Shown: piece by piece, positions 1 to 6,601 of the stretch
Numbering within the stretch: the first letter of the stretch is position 1
Layout: each line of letters begins with the position of its first letter
From: Flavobacteriaceae bacterium
Lineage (GTDB): Bacteria > Bacteroidota > Bacteroidia > Flavobacteriales > Flavobacteriaceae
Reading direction: 5' to 3'
Assembly: GCA_023700885.1 (NCBI GenBank)
Contig: JAMPYA010000086.1
Span: 1 to 8,532, forward strand
DNA length: 8,532 nucleotides
The notes under the pieces: model-generated
What the model saw: only the letters and a program-made list of their open reading frames with translations
The model's database searches: none
What the model was told of the DNA's origin: nothing
Position numbers and translations under genes: made by a program

Positions 1-499
1 CTCCGTAAAAATGAATGTTTTGATCAACTTCCAGGGGAATTGTTAAACTATCAATTACAATATTTAACAATACTTTTCCTTTGTACGGTTTACCGTTAAT
101 TTTATGTATTAGAACTTCGTACTTATGATAAAAAGCGTCCGATTTTAAAACCTCATCAATTCTAACTTCTATATTATACAATTTGGGTGTTTTATCTTGT
201 TCTGATAATATTTCAGTACTCATAAATTGAGTGTAATGATGTTTATCAAGTAATTTATTGTTTAATAAAACTGTCGAAATTCCGATTATAAATGATAAAA
301 TCATTAAACTAAATCCAAAATGTAAGTTGAATTTTAAAGAACCTTTTGTTTGATTGTAAAAAATAAATAGCGTTACAAAACCTACAATTATTAAAATCAA
401 AATTATGGTAGGCTGAAAGGAAAAATAATGCGCTGTAATAATACCAAGAATAAGAAAAAAAGTAACGTATGTTAGCATAAACTGTAAAGTTCTTTTCAT
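1..499 (-). CDS. comEC: ComEC/Rec2-type competence protein, N-terminal part (runs off the left edge)
   Basis: The minus strand is open from an ATG at 497-499 to the window edge, giving 166 codons. The N-terminus (MKRTLQFMLTYVTFF) leads into three hydrophobic segments at about residues 5-28, 31-48 and 58-80. A soluble stretch follows with alternating beta-like segments (YNIEVRIDEVLKS, YKGKVLLNIVIDS). This layout, N-terminal helices followed by an OB-like periplasmic domain (DUF4131), is characteristic of ComEC, the inner-membrane channel that carries single-stranded DNA into the cytoplasm during transformation. The channel helices (Competence domain) and the metallo-hydrolase-like C-terminal domain would lie outside the window, so an intact gene cannot be confirmed. 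The family is usually around 650-750 residues. It lies on the same strand as the lpxB cluster, but is separated from it by the repeat array and an opposite-strand gene. The assignment rests on topology and remembered family sequence, not on a search. Confidence 0.75.
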   Translation of the reverse strand, partial: MKRTLQFMLTYVTFFLILGIITAHYFSFQPTIILILIIVGFVTLFIFYNQTKGSLKFNLHFGFSLMILSFIIGISTVLLNNKLLDKHHYTQFMSTEILSEQDKTPKLYNIEVRIDEVLKSDAFYHKYEVLIHKINGKPYKGKVLLNIVIDSLTIPLEVDQNIHFYG

Positions 500-652
500 C
501 CTATAAATTGATTAAATCTTTTAGATAAAATTATTGCTGAGAAATTCAATAATAAATCATAATAATTTTCCTTGATCCTAATTATTTATTTAAAGTCAGA
601 TGGAACTCGCATATTAATCATTCAAGTATAATTTTGAAATTATAGTATGCTC

Positions 653-858
653 ATTTCATATGTGAATATTTTATTTGTTTTTTTATATGTCATATGGAAT
701 ACGCCAGTTTGATTAAAATATTCTCATCAAAGTTTGCGTTTTTTCAAACATGGCTATTTCATATGTGAATATTTTATTTGTTTTTTTATATGTCATATGG
801 AATACGCCAGTTTGATTAAAATATTCTCATCAAAGTTTGTGTTTTTTCAAACATGGCT
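653..858. repeat. 103-bp tandem direct repeat, two full copies
   Basis: Copy 1 is 653-755 and copy 2 is 756-858. They are in exact 103-bp register with one difference by eye, C at 737 versus T at 840. A third copy starts at 859 and matches for 28 bp (859-886) before an insertion. The near-identity points to a recent duplication or ongoing homogenisation; replication slippage or unequal recombination could change the copy number. Confidence 0.92.
691..765. repeat. Palindromic module 2, potential three-way junction
   Basis: The outer stem pairs 691-706 (CATATGGAATACGCCA) with 751-765 (TGGCTATTTCATATG): 15 base pairs, one of them G-T, plus a single bulged C at 702. Inside it are two further hairpins: TTTGAT at 708-713 with ATCAAA at 726-731, and GTTTG at 732-736 with CAAAC at 745-749. 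Module 3 (794-868) is the same except for one base, which falls in the loop of the last hairpin, so all stems are kept. The nested fold could form in RNA or in single-stranded or cruciform DNA. Confidence 0.65.
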
Positions 859-886
859 ATTTCATATGTGAATATTTTATTTGTTT

Positions 887-908
887 AGTTCAACAAGCTC
901 ACTTTAAA
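887..908. repeat. 22-bp insertion in the linker of the third repeat copy
   Basis: In copies 1 and 2 the linker reads TTGTTT directly followed by TTTTATATG. In copy 3 the halves (TTGTTT at 881-886 and TTTTATTGG at 909-917) are separated by 22 extra bases containing TTCAACAAGCTCAC. The downstream half then realigns with two mismatches over 20 bases. The inserted core resembles the TTCGACAAGCTCAG-type short dispersed repeat that I recall from various bacterial genomes; that resemblance is from memory. Confidence 0.55.
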
Positions 909-1162
909 TTTTATTGGTCATATGGAATTTGCATAGCTGAATTTGTGTTTGCATCGAGTTTTCTGATATGCTCATTTCATAGCACAATAAAAGTAATCAA
1001 TTTTCTAATACATTTTAAGTTCTTAATTCAAACTGCATTTTTTAAACCATTGATAATGTAATATTTGTTACTGAACTAATTTATTAATGTGATAAAAATC
1101 ATATTAAAAGGATATCTCATACATTAATTTTACACCATACAAACCATAATAATTTATTTAAA

Positions 1163-2050
1163 ATGAAAAGGACCGTCTTATTTACGTTAATAACGCTCTT
1201 AACCATTAATTTAGGAATGGCAAAAGATTTAGCTCCATATATAAAAGTAGGAACTTCATCAGAATCAAATGAAGAGCTTACTAATAAAGTAACGAATGCT
1301 TTAAAATCAAAATCATTTACTGTTTTAGGAAATTATCATCCAGAAAATAATAAAAATTTAAGTGTTATTACGTTCACAAGAAATGATTTAAAAGCAACAG
1401 TTGTAAAAGTTAAAGATCGTGGTGCTTTAGCTGCTGTTTTAAAAGTTGCATTAATTACTAAAAACGGAATAACAACTATATCATATACTAATCCTGAATA
1501 CATTTTTACTGCTTATTTAAGAGATGATTATAATAAATACAGTGGGTATTTAACAAAAGTATCCAATGATTTAAAAGAATCATTAACGGCTTTAGGAAAT
1601 GATTTTTCAACTTTTGGAGGGAATGAAAGTAGTGAGACGCTTAAAAAATATCATTATAAAGTTATGATGCCTTATTTTACTGATCCAATTGAATTAAAAA
1701 AATTTAACTCTTTTGAAGAAGGTATAAGAATCATAGAAGCAAATTTAGCAAAGAAAAAAGGACAAACAAGTTCCGTTTATAAATTGATTTATACGGCTGA
1801 AAAAGTAGCGGTTTATGGTGTTGGACTTGAAAACAAACAAAATGGTGAAGCTAAATTTTTACCTATAATTGGACAAGATCACGCCGCAGCATTGCCTTAT
1901 GAAATAATATTACAAGATAATGTTTTAACCATGCTTCATGGAAAATATAGAATTGCACTACATTGGCCAGAACTTACAATGGGTACTTTTATGAAAATCA
2001 TGAGTACTCCTGGAGATATTGAAAATACTCTTAAAGCCCTTGCCAATTAA
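1163..2050 (+). CDS. Secreted protein of unknown function with two similar halves
   Basis: This 295-residue protein has a clear Sec signal peptide: a Lys-Arg start, a hydrophobic core at residues 5-18, and probable cleavage after GMA at about residue 20. No lipobox cysteine follows, so it is probably soluble in the periplasm or exported. I do not recognise the family with confidence. Two regions share a layout: residues ~36-118 and ~183-268 each have a helix beginning EEL/EEG, then strands, then an Ala-rich turn (DRGALAAVLKVALIT and GQDHAAALPYEIILQ) and a closing strand (TNPEYI and GKYRIAL). This suggests an internal duplication of an alpha/beta domain, perhaps distantly DUF302-like. The C-terminus (LTMGTFMKIMSTPGDIENTL, 271-290) is helical and looks conserved. 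It is transcribed alone, opposite to comEC and lpxB, next to the repeat array. The leader is A/T-rich without a Shine-Dalgarno site. The coding call is strong; the function is unknown. Confidence 0.85.
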   Translation: MKRTVLFTLITLLTINLGMAKDLAPYIKVGTSSESNEELTNKVTNALKSKSFTVLGNYHPENNKNLSVITFTRNDLKATVVKVKDRGALAAVLKVALITKNGITTISYTNPEYIFTAYLRDDYNKYSGYLTKVSNDLKESLTALGNDFSTFGGNESSETLKKYHYKVMMPYFTDPIELKKFNSFEEGIRIIEANLAKKKGQTSSVYKLIYTAEKVAVYGVGLENKQNGEAKFLPIIGQDHAAALPYEIILQDNVLTMLHGKYRIALHWPELTMGTFMKIMSTPGDIENTLKALAN

Positions 2051-2074
2051 AAAAAGTTTATTAGTTAATGTGTT

Positions 2075-2113
2075 TAAATCCTGTTTGATTTGTAATGAAT
2101 TGAGCAGGATTTA
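2075..2113. terminator. Hairpin between convergent genes
   Basis: The arms 2075-2090 (TAAATCCTGTTTGATT) and 2098-2113 (AATTGAGCAGGATTTA) pair over 16 positions: 9 perfect base pairs at the base, then 7 including three G-T pairs, around a 7-base loop. The right arm contains the lpxB stop codon (2111-2113). On the plus strand the hairpin is followed by a T-rich stretch (TTCTTTTG), and on the minus strand by a later T-run (complement of 2049-2055). It probably ends transcription from both sides. Confidence 0.65.
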
Positions 2114-3220
2114 TTCTTTTGAAGTAATCAGTTTGGCAATTCTATCTGAGGCACCTTTTCCTCCTAACACCTTTTCTAGTTCAAAATAATTTATAAAAAT
2201 TTCTTTACGATAATTTTCATCCAATATTTTTTGAAGCTCCATTTTTAAACGATTTTTATTAAAATCATTTTGAATAAGTTCTGTCACCACCTCTTTATCC
2301 ATTATTAAATTGACTAGGGAAATGTATTTTAGATTTACTAATCTTTTAGCAATCATATAAGAAATTGAATTGGCTTTATAACAAACTATTTGTGGCACTT
2401 TAAACAGCGCTGTTTCTAAAGTTGCAGTGCCAGAAGTTACAATTGCAGCATAAGAATTGGCTAATAAATCATACGTTTTATTACTGATAAACTTTACTTT
2501 ATAATTCTTTAAAAATGGTTGATAAAATTCATATTCCTGACTTGGAGCACCAGCAATTACAAATTGATATGCGGGAAAATCAGCAATCATTTCTAACATA
2601 ACCGATAGCATTTTATTAATTTCCTGTTTTCTACTTCCGGGCAATAGCGCAATAATTGGCTTCTCACCCAATTGATATTTTTTTCTGAATTCTTCTTCAC
2701 TTACACTATGTTTATTAGCAATAGCATCTAGTAACGGATGCCCAACAAAATGAACAGGGAACTGATGTTTGTCTTCGTAAAAAGGTTTTTCAAAAGGTAG
2801 AATTACATACATTTTATCTACATCTCTTTTTATTTTCTTAATGCGATTTTCTTTCCATGCCCAAATTTGCGGAGAAATATAATAATGTACCTGGATATTG
2901 TTTTTCTTAGCAAACTCAGCAATTCTCATGTTAAAACCCGGATAATCTACTAAGATTAAAATATCGGGTTTATAGCCTAAAACATCTTTTTTACAAAAAG
3001 AAATATTTTTAAGAATTGTTCTCAGATTCATAAAAACCTCGGCAAAACCCATAAACGCTAAATCACGATAATGTTTTACCAAAGTGCCTCCCTGAGCTTG
3101 CATTAAATCACCGCCCCAAAAACGAAATTCAGCTTTTGTATCATGTTTTTTTAGTGATTTCATCAAATTAGAGGCATGTAAATCGCCCGATGCTTCACCA
3201 ACAATTATATAATATTTCAT
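2111..3220 (-). CDS. lpxB: Lipid-A-disaccharide synthase
   Basis: LpxB joins UDP-2,3-diacylglucosamine and 2,3-diacylglucosamine-1-phosphate (lipid X) into the lipid A disaccharide, releasing UDP, at the cytoplasmic face of the inner membrane. The 369 residues fit the family (about 380). Hallmarks in order: GEASGDLH at 8-15; VDYPGFNMRIA at 91-101; the signature YYISPQIWAWKENR at 113-126; FVGHPLLD at 158-165; LLPGSRKQEI at 192-201; and SGTATLETAL at 263-272, typical of the UDP-sugar site in this GT-B (GT19) fold. The start is the only reasonable one, since MKYYIIVGEASGD begins exactly where the family does. It is the last gene of the surE cluster, 32 bp after the small membrane protein gene, and ends in the convergent hairpin. 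No key residue is visibly missing. Confidence 0.97.
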   Translation of the reverse strand: MKYYIIVGEASGDLHASNLMKSLKKHDTKAEFRFWGGDLMQAQGGTLVKHYRDLAFMGFAEVFMNLRTILKNISFCKKDVLGYKPDILILVDYPGFNMRIAEFAKKNNIQVHYYISPQIWAWKENRIKKIKRDVDKMYVILPFEKPFYEDKHQFPVHFVGHPLLDAIANKHSVSEEEFRKKYQLGEKPIIALLPGSRKQEINKMLSVMLEMIADFPAYQFVIAGAPSQEYEFYQPFLKNYKVKFISNKTYDLLANSYAAIVTSGTATLETALFKVPQIVCYKANSISYMIAKRLVNLKYISLVNLIMDKEVVTELIQNDFNKNRLKMELQKILDENYRKEIFINYFELEKVLGGKGASDRIAKLITSKE

Positions 3221-3252
3221 TCTTTACTATTAAAAAATTTAAAATTGAATGA

Positions 3253-3543
3253 TTAAACATACTGTAAAAATGCGATTGTCAAAGCAAATAAAAACAATGC
3301 TAACAACACTCCTCTTGCTCTATAATCTTGATTTTTCTTTAAAAAAATAAAAAATACAATCACATTTGGCAGTGCTGATAAAGCGAGTAGTTTGCCAAAT
3401 AATTGTCCGCTTCTTGCAATCATTATAGATTCTTCTAATGTATAAATTGAAAAATGTTCTAGAAATATATAAAAAGAAAAAGCGGCAGCAACAATTGCTA
3501 CTACAAATCCTTTAAAAACTTCCTTTTTAATTACATTTTCCAA
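3253..3543 (-). CDS. Small three-TM membrane protein of unknown function
   Basis: A 96-residue protein with three hydrophobic segments at about 12-30, 48-68 and 77-95. Short charged pieces separate them: a Lys/Glu-rich N-terminus, EESIMIARSGQ at 37-47, and KKNQDYRARG at 69-78. By the positive-inside rule the KKNQDYRARG loop and the N-terminus should be cytoplasmic, which is hard to reconcile with only one helix between them unless the second segment re-enters or is a long pair. It starts 13 bp inside the end of surE (ATG at 3541-3543; surE stop at 3531-3533), which suggests translational coupling, and ends 32 bp before lpxB. From memory, small membrane proteins occur between surE and lpxB in other flavobacteria. 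It is not a family I can name. A link to the lipid A step is guilt by association only. Confidence 0.82.
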   Translation of the reverse strand: MENVIKKEVFKGFVVAIVAAAFSFYIFLEHFSIYTLEESIMIARSGQLFGKLLALSALPNVIVFFIFLKKNQDYRARGVLLALFLFALTIAFLQYV

Positions 3544-4295
3544 CTGTTCAATTTTTGAATAAAATGATGGGCTGTTAAATCAAACTGTACGGGTACCACA
3601 GAAACATAATTATTATTTAAAGCCCATATATCAGTATCTTCACCTCCGTCTAAATCTACAAATTTTCCTGTTAACCAATAATATTCCTTTCCATGCGGAT
3701 TAATACGTTTATCCATTTCTTCAACCCAATTAGCTCGCGCTTGTCTGCAAATTTTTATACCATTAAACTCAACTGATTTTGGAAAATTGACATTCAACAC
3801 TACTCCATCAGGTAAACCATTTTCTAAAACATTTTCTGTAATTCTTTTGATATAGGATTTTAAATGTTCAAAATTGGCACTCCACGCATAATCTAATAAA
3901 GAAAAGCCAATAGAAGGAATTCCTTCAATACCACCTTCTATAGCAGCACTCATAGTACCCGAATAAATTACATTAATAGAGGCGTTAGATCCGTGATTAA
4001 TACCTGAAACGCATAAATCTGGTTTGCGGTTTAAAATTTCACTTACTGCCAATTTCACACAATCTGCAGGAGTTCCAGACGATTGATATTCTATTTGCGG
4101 GCCATCATCTATTTTAATTTTATCGCAAAATAAGGTTGAATTTATGGTAATTGCATGCCCCATTCCGCTTTGTGGACTATCAGGTGCAACGACTACAACA
4201 TCACCTAACTCATTCATTACAGAAATTAATGCACGAACACCTGGAGCGGTAATTCCATCATCATTTGTTACTAAAATTAAAGGTCTTCTGGTCAT
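3531..4295 (-). CDS. surE: 5'/3'-nucleotidase SurE
   Basis: SurE is a divalent-metal-dependent cytoplasmic phosphatase acting on nucleoside 5'- and 3'-monophosphates, in some species also on short polyphosphate. From the ATG at 4293-4295 the protein is 254 residues, matching the family (about 250). Metal-binding elements are present: LVTNDDGI with Asp12 and Asp13, Ser43 in APDSPQSGMGHAIT, and Asn100 in CVSGINHGSNA. SGTPADCV (73-80) and YSGTMSAAIEG (111-121) are also family features. An upstream ATG at 4356-4358 would add 21 residues, but these are not SurE-like, and a good -7 box lies inside that extension, so I prefer 4295. It is first in the cluster surE, three-TM protein, lpxB, overlapping the second gene by 13 bp. 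Confidence 0.95.
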   Translation of the reverse strand: MTRRPLILVTNDDGITAPGVRALISVMNELGDVVVVAPDSPQSGMGHAITINSTLFCDKIKIDDGPQIEYQSSGTPADCVKLAVSEILNRKPDLCVSGINHGSNASINVIYSGTMSAAIEGGIEGIPSIGFSLLDYAWSANFEHLKSYIKRITENVLENGLPDGVVLNVNFPKSVEFNGIKICRQARANWVEEMDKRINPHGKEYYWLTGKFVDLDGGEDTDIWALNNNYVSVVPVQFDLTAHHFIQKLNSWKM

Positions 4296-4313
4296 TTTTT
4301 TATATTTATATCG

Positions 4314-4321
4314 CAAATCTA
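4314..4321 (-). promoter_or_regulatory. Bacteroidota -7 promoter box for surE
   Basis: Read on the minus strand this is TAGATTTG, an exact match to the Bacteroidota -7 consensus TAnnTTTG. It lies 18 bases before the surE ATG at 4295, implying a very short leader. The -33 region is T-rich but lacks a clean TTTG. It is the best promoter match I saw in the window, but short consensus matches occur by chance in AT-rich DNA. Confidence 0.4.
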
Positions 4322-4358
4322 CTTTATTTGACTGAAAAATTAATATAACTTTTAACAT

Positions 4359-4390
4359 TTTGTAAATAGGAAGTGCGCAAATAAATGTTT
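4359..4390 (+). promoter_or_regulatory. Weak candidate promoter for the protease operon
   Basis: TTTG at 4359-4362 is followed after 19 bases by TAAATGTTT at 4382-4390. The spacing fits a Bacteroidota -33/-7 promoter, but the -7 element is imperfect (one extra base against TAnnTTTG). It lies 70 bp before the first possible start codon of the protease, inside the divergent surE-protease gap. Offered as a candidate only. Confidence 0.25.
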
Positions 4391-4459
4391 AACATTGTGT
4401 ATCTATTAGAGTTTTTCTAATTAAACAATGAAATGGCATTGTTTTAGCTGTAAATCTAA

Positions 4460-6595
4460 ATGTTGAAGAAATTAATTATACCGTTTATGAAAAGATACTA
4501 CAAAATCTTAATTACATTACTTTTAGTAGTAAGTGTTTTAGTCGGATTTCAGTTTAAAAATAATAATGATCCTGAAAAAGACAGAGTTTTAATAGGTTTA
4601 TTACGCTATGTTTTAACCAATGGTCATTATCAACCTCAAAATATTGATGACAAATTTTCAATTCAAGTATTTAATAGTTTTATAGAAGGATTAGATCCTG
4701 CAAAACGATTTTTTACCCAAGCTGATATCGATGAGTTTTCTAAATATAAAACCCAAATTGATGATGAAATAAAGGTTGAAAACATTTCCTTTTATAATTT
4801 AGTTCAAGATCGATTAATGCAGAGAATGCAAGAATCTAAAGGATATTACAGAGAAATATTAGACCAAGCTTTTAATTTTAATACTGACGAAACTATTGAT
4901 GTAGATTTTGAAAAACAATCATATGCAGCAAATCAGAATGAACTTATTAACATTTGGAAAAAACAATTAAAACACAGCACTTTAGTCCGTTTACACGAAA
5001 AACTAGAAGAAGAAATTAATAAAAAATCTAAGGATAGTCTATATGTTGTTAAATCTTTCGATGTATTAGAAAAAGAATCCAGAGAAAGTACACTGAAAAA
5101 TTTAAACGAGTATTTTGATTTTATGGATGAATTAGATCATACGGATTGGTTCTCTAATTATATTAATAGTATAGCAGAAACTTTTGATCCTCACACTTCT
5201 TATTTAGCACCTAAAATTAAAAAGAGATTTGACATTTCTATGGCTGGTAAATTAGAAGGAATTGGTGCTATACTTCAAAAAAGAAATGATTATACTAAAG
5301 TAGTCGAAATAGTTTCAGGCGGTCCTGCTTGGAGAGCCGGTGAATTAGAAGTTGGCGATATCATTTTAAAAGTAGCACAAGGAGATCAGGAACCTTTAGA
5401 TATAGTTGGAATGCGTTTAGATGATGCTATTGAATTTATCAAAGGTAAAAAAGGTACAGAGGCAAGATTAACAATTAAAAAAATTGATGGAACTATTAAA
5501 GTTATTTCTATCATCCGTGATATTGTAGAAATTGAAGAAACTTTTGTTAAATCTACGACCGTAAATTATAACGGAAAACTATACGGATTAATCAATCTGC
5601 CAAAATTTTATATCGATTTTGAAGAGAAAGCTTCTAGAAATTCAGCTATAGATATGGCAAAAGAAATAGAACGATTAAAGCAAGAAAATGTAGAAGGTTT
5701 TATCATTGACTTAAGAGACAATGGCGGTGGATCTCTAGAAACAGCTATAGATATTGCCGGTTTATTTATTACTGAAGGTCCTATTGTACAGGTTAAATAC
5801 AGAGGTGAAGAACCTATGATTAAAAATGATACTGATAAAAAAATATTCTGGAACGGTTCTTTAGTAGTTTTAGTAAATGAATTATCTGCTTCTGCTTCTG
5901 AAATTTTTGCTGCTGCCATGCAAGATTATAAGCGCGCTGTTATTATTGGAAGTAAGCAAACATTTGGTAAAGGTACCGTTCAAAACTTACTTCCTCTCAA
6001 TAATTATTACAGATATAATGATGATTTAGGTGCCTTAAAAATCACCATTCAGAAATATTATAGAATAAACGGTGGATCCGTTCAGTTAAATGGTGTTGTT
6101 TCTGATGTAGCCTTACCTGACCGATATACCTATATGGAATTTGGAGAAAGAGATCAGAAAAATCCACTTACTTGGGACTCTATAAAAGAAGCCAAATATC
6201 TACCATGGAATAATTACGAAAATTTAAATGATGTCATTATAAAAAGCAATCACAGGGTTTCTCAAAATGAAACCTTTAAATTGATTGATGAAAATGCTAA
6301 ATGGTTAAAGAAAACTCAAGATGATACTAAGGTCAGTTTAAAATATGATATATTTAAAGCATCTGTTGAATCTCATCAAGAAAAAGCTAAGAAATTTGAG
6401 TCCATTTCAAAATATAAAAGTAACCTTAATTTTGCTTCGCCTAAATATGAACTTCCTTTAATAGCTTCCGACTCTACGCTTTCAAAAAAGAGAGCGGTTT
6501 GGCATCAAAATTTATCCAAAGATATTTATGTAGAAGAGGCACTACAGGTACTCTCTGAACTTAAAATTAAAAAACAACTTTTGGTGAAAAATTAA
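4460..6595 (+). CDS. prc: Carboxy-terminal processing (tail-specific) protease, S41 family
   Basis: This is a periplasmic serine protease of the Prc/Tsp type, which degrades or trims envelope proteins from their C-termini. It has 711 residues (E. coli Prc has 682). In order: an N-terminal signal or anchor helix (about 15-30); a helical N-terminal domain (about 35-240); a PDZ domain (about 255-345, with GKLEGIGAILQ and GPAWRAGELEVGDIIL); the S41 core with DLRDNGGGSLETAI; and the Prc-type C-terminal domain (about 565-705, beginning NPLTWDSIKEAKYLPW). Catalytic residues by alignment to E. coli Ser430/Asp441/Lys455 are Ser478 (middle Ser of SASASEI), Asp489 (MQDY) and Lys504 (FGKGTVQ), with one extra residue between Asp and Lys. 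A second ATG at 4487 (MKRYYKILITLLLV) gives a more typical signal peptide and may be the true start, shifting numbering by 9. It heads an operon: the permease starts 6 bp after its stop. Confidence 0.95.
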   Translation: MLKKLIIPFMKRYYKILITLLLVVSVLVGFQFKNNNDPEKDRVLIGLLRYVLTNGHYQPQNIDDKFSIQVFNSFIEGLDPAKRFFTQADIDEFSKYKTQIDDEIKVENISFYNLVQDRLMQRMQESKGYYREILDQAFNFNTDETIDVDFEKQSYAANQNELINIWKKQLKHSTLVRLHEKLEEEINKKSKDSLYVVKSFDVLEKESRESTLKNLNEYFDFMDELDHTDWFSNYINSIAETFDPHTSYLAPKIKKRFDISMAGKLEGIGAILQKRNDYTKVVEIVSGGPAWRAGELEVGDIILKVAQGDQEPLDIVGMRLDDAIEFIKGKKGTEARLTIKKIDGTIKVISIIRDIVEIEETFVKSTTVNYNGKLYGLINLPKFYIDFEEKASRNSAIDMAKEIERLKQENVEGFIIDLRDNGGGSLETAIDIAGLFITEGPIVQVKYRGEEPMIKNDTDKKIFWNGSLVVLVNELSASASEIFAAAMQDYKRAVIIGSKQTFGKGTVQNLLPLNNYYRYNDDLGALKITIQKYYRINGGSVQLNGVVSDVALPDRYTYMEFGERDQKNPLTWDSIKEAKYLPWNNYENLNDVIIKSNHRVSQNETFKLIDENAKWLKKTQDDTKVSLKYDIFKASVESHQEKAKKFESISKYKSNLNFASPKYELPLIASDSTLSKKRAVWHQNLSKDIYVEEALQVLSELKIKKQLLVKN

Positions 6596-6601
6596 TACTA
6601 G

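Larger units (their letters stand above)
597..981. repeat. Array of four palindromic hairpin modules
   Basis: Four modules begin with a version of CATATGGAAT and end with a version of ATTTCATATG: 597-662, 691-765, 794-868 and 919-981. The two arms are imperfect inverted repeats, so each module can fold back. Modules 1, 2 and 3 are each followed by the same T-rich 28-bp linker (663-690, 766-793, and 869-918, the last enlarged by a 22-bp insertion). The inner modules are 75 bp. The outer ones are shorter (about 63-66 bp), diverged, and share arms of the type TGGAA..(T/C)GCATA and TATGCTCATTTCATA. The family is unknown to me. A non-autonomous mobile palindrome (MITE- or REP-like), an array of structured RNAs, or a protein-binding array are all possible. 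Confidence 0.7.
500..1162. other. 663-bp intergenic region dominated by hairpin repeats
   Basis: No credible gene lies here. The only long open frame (plus strand, 837-1061) starts inside the last full repeat copy, is rich in Phe, Ile and Cys, and resembles no protein I know. From 597 to 981 the region is an array of palindromic modules, described separately. The flanks, 500-596 and 982-1162, are plain AT-rich DNA that must carry the divergent promoters for comEC and the 1163 gene. I found no convincing -33/-7 pair: TAATTTTA at 1125-1132 is a partial -7 match without a TTTG at the right distance upstream. Confidence 0.75.

Noticed and set aside
691..868. Integron attC sites
   Set aside because: The size and the bulged stem are reminiscent, but there is no GTTRRRY/RYYYAAC core, no cassette open frames between modules and no integrase.
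691..868. Hammerhead-type ribozyme
   Set aside because: The minus strand contains TTTGATGAG, which recalls the CUGAUGA core, but the required GAAA after a short stem and the cleavage-site arrangement are absent.
597..981. CRISPR array
   Set aside because: Repeats are long (75-103 bp) and palindromic, the spacers are a constant linker rather than unique sequences, and no cas genes are present.
597..981. Insertion sequence or transposase remnant
   Set aside because: No transposase-like coding is visible in either strand of 500-1162, and I found no target-site duplication around the array.
837..1061. 74-codon open frame on the plus strand
   Set aside because: It starts inside repeat copy 2 and runs through copy 3 and the 22-bp insertion. 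Its composition (Phe, Ile, Cys, His) looks like translated AT-rich repeat DNA, and it shows no domain.
4144..4335. 63-codon open frame on the plus strand
   Set aside because: It lies antisense within the well-supported surE coding region and has no independent features.
5608..5919. 103-codon open frame on the minus strand
   Set aside because: It is antisense to the catalytic core of the S41 protease; the Ser-rich translation is a mirror of the real gene.
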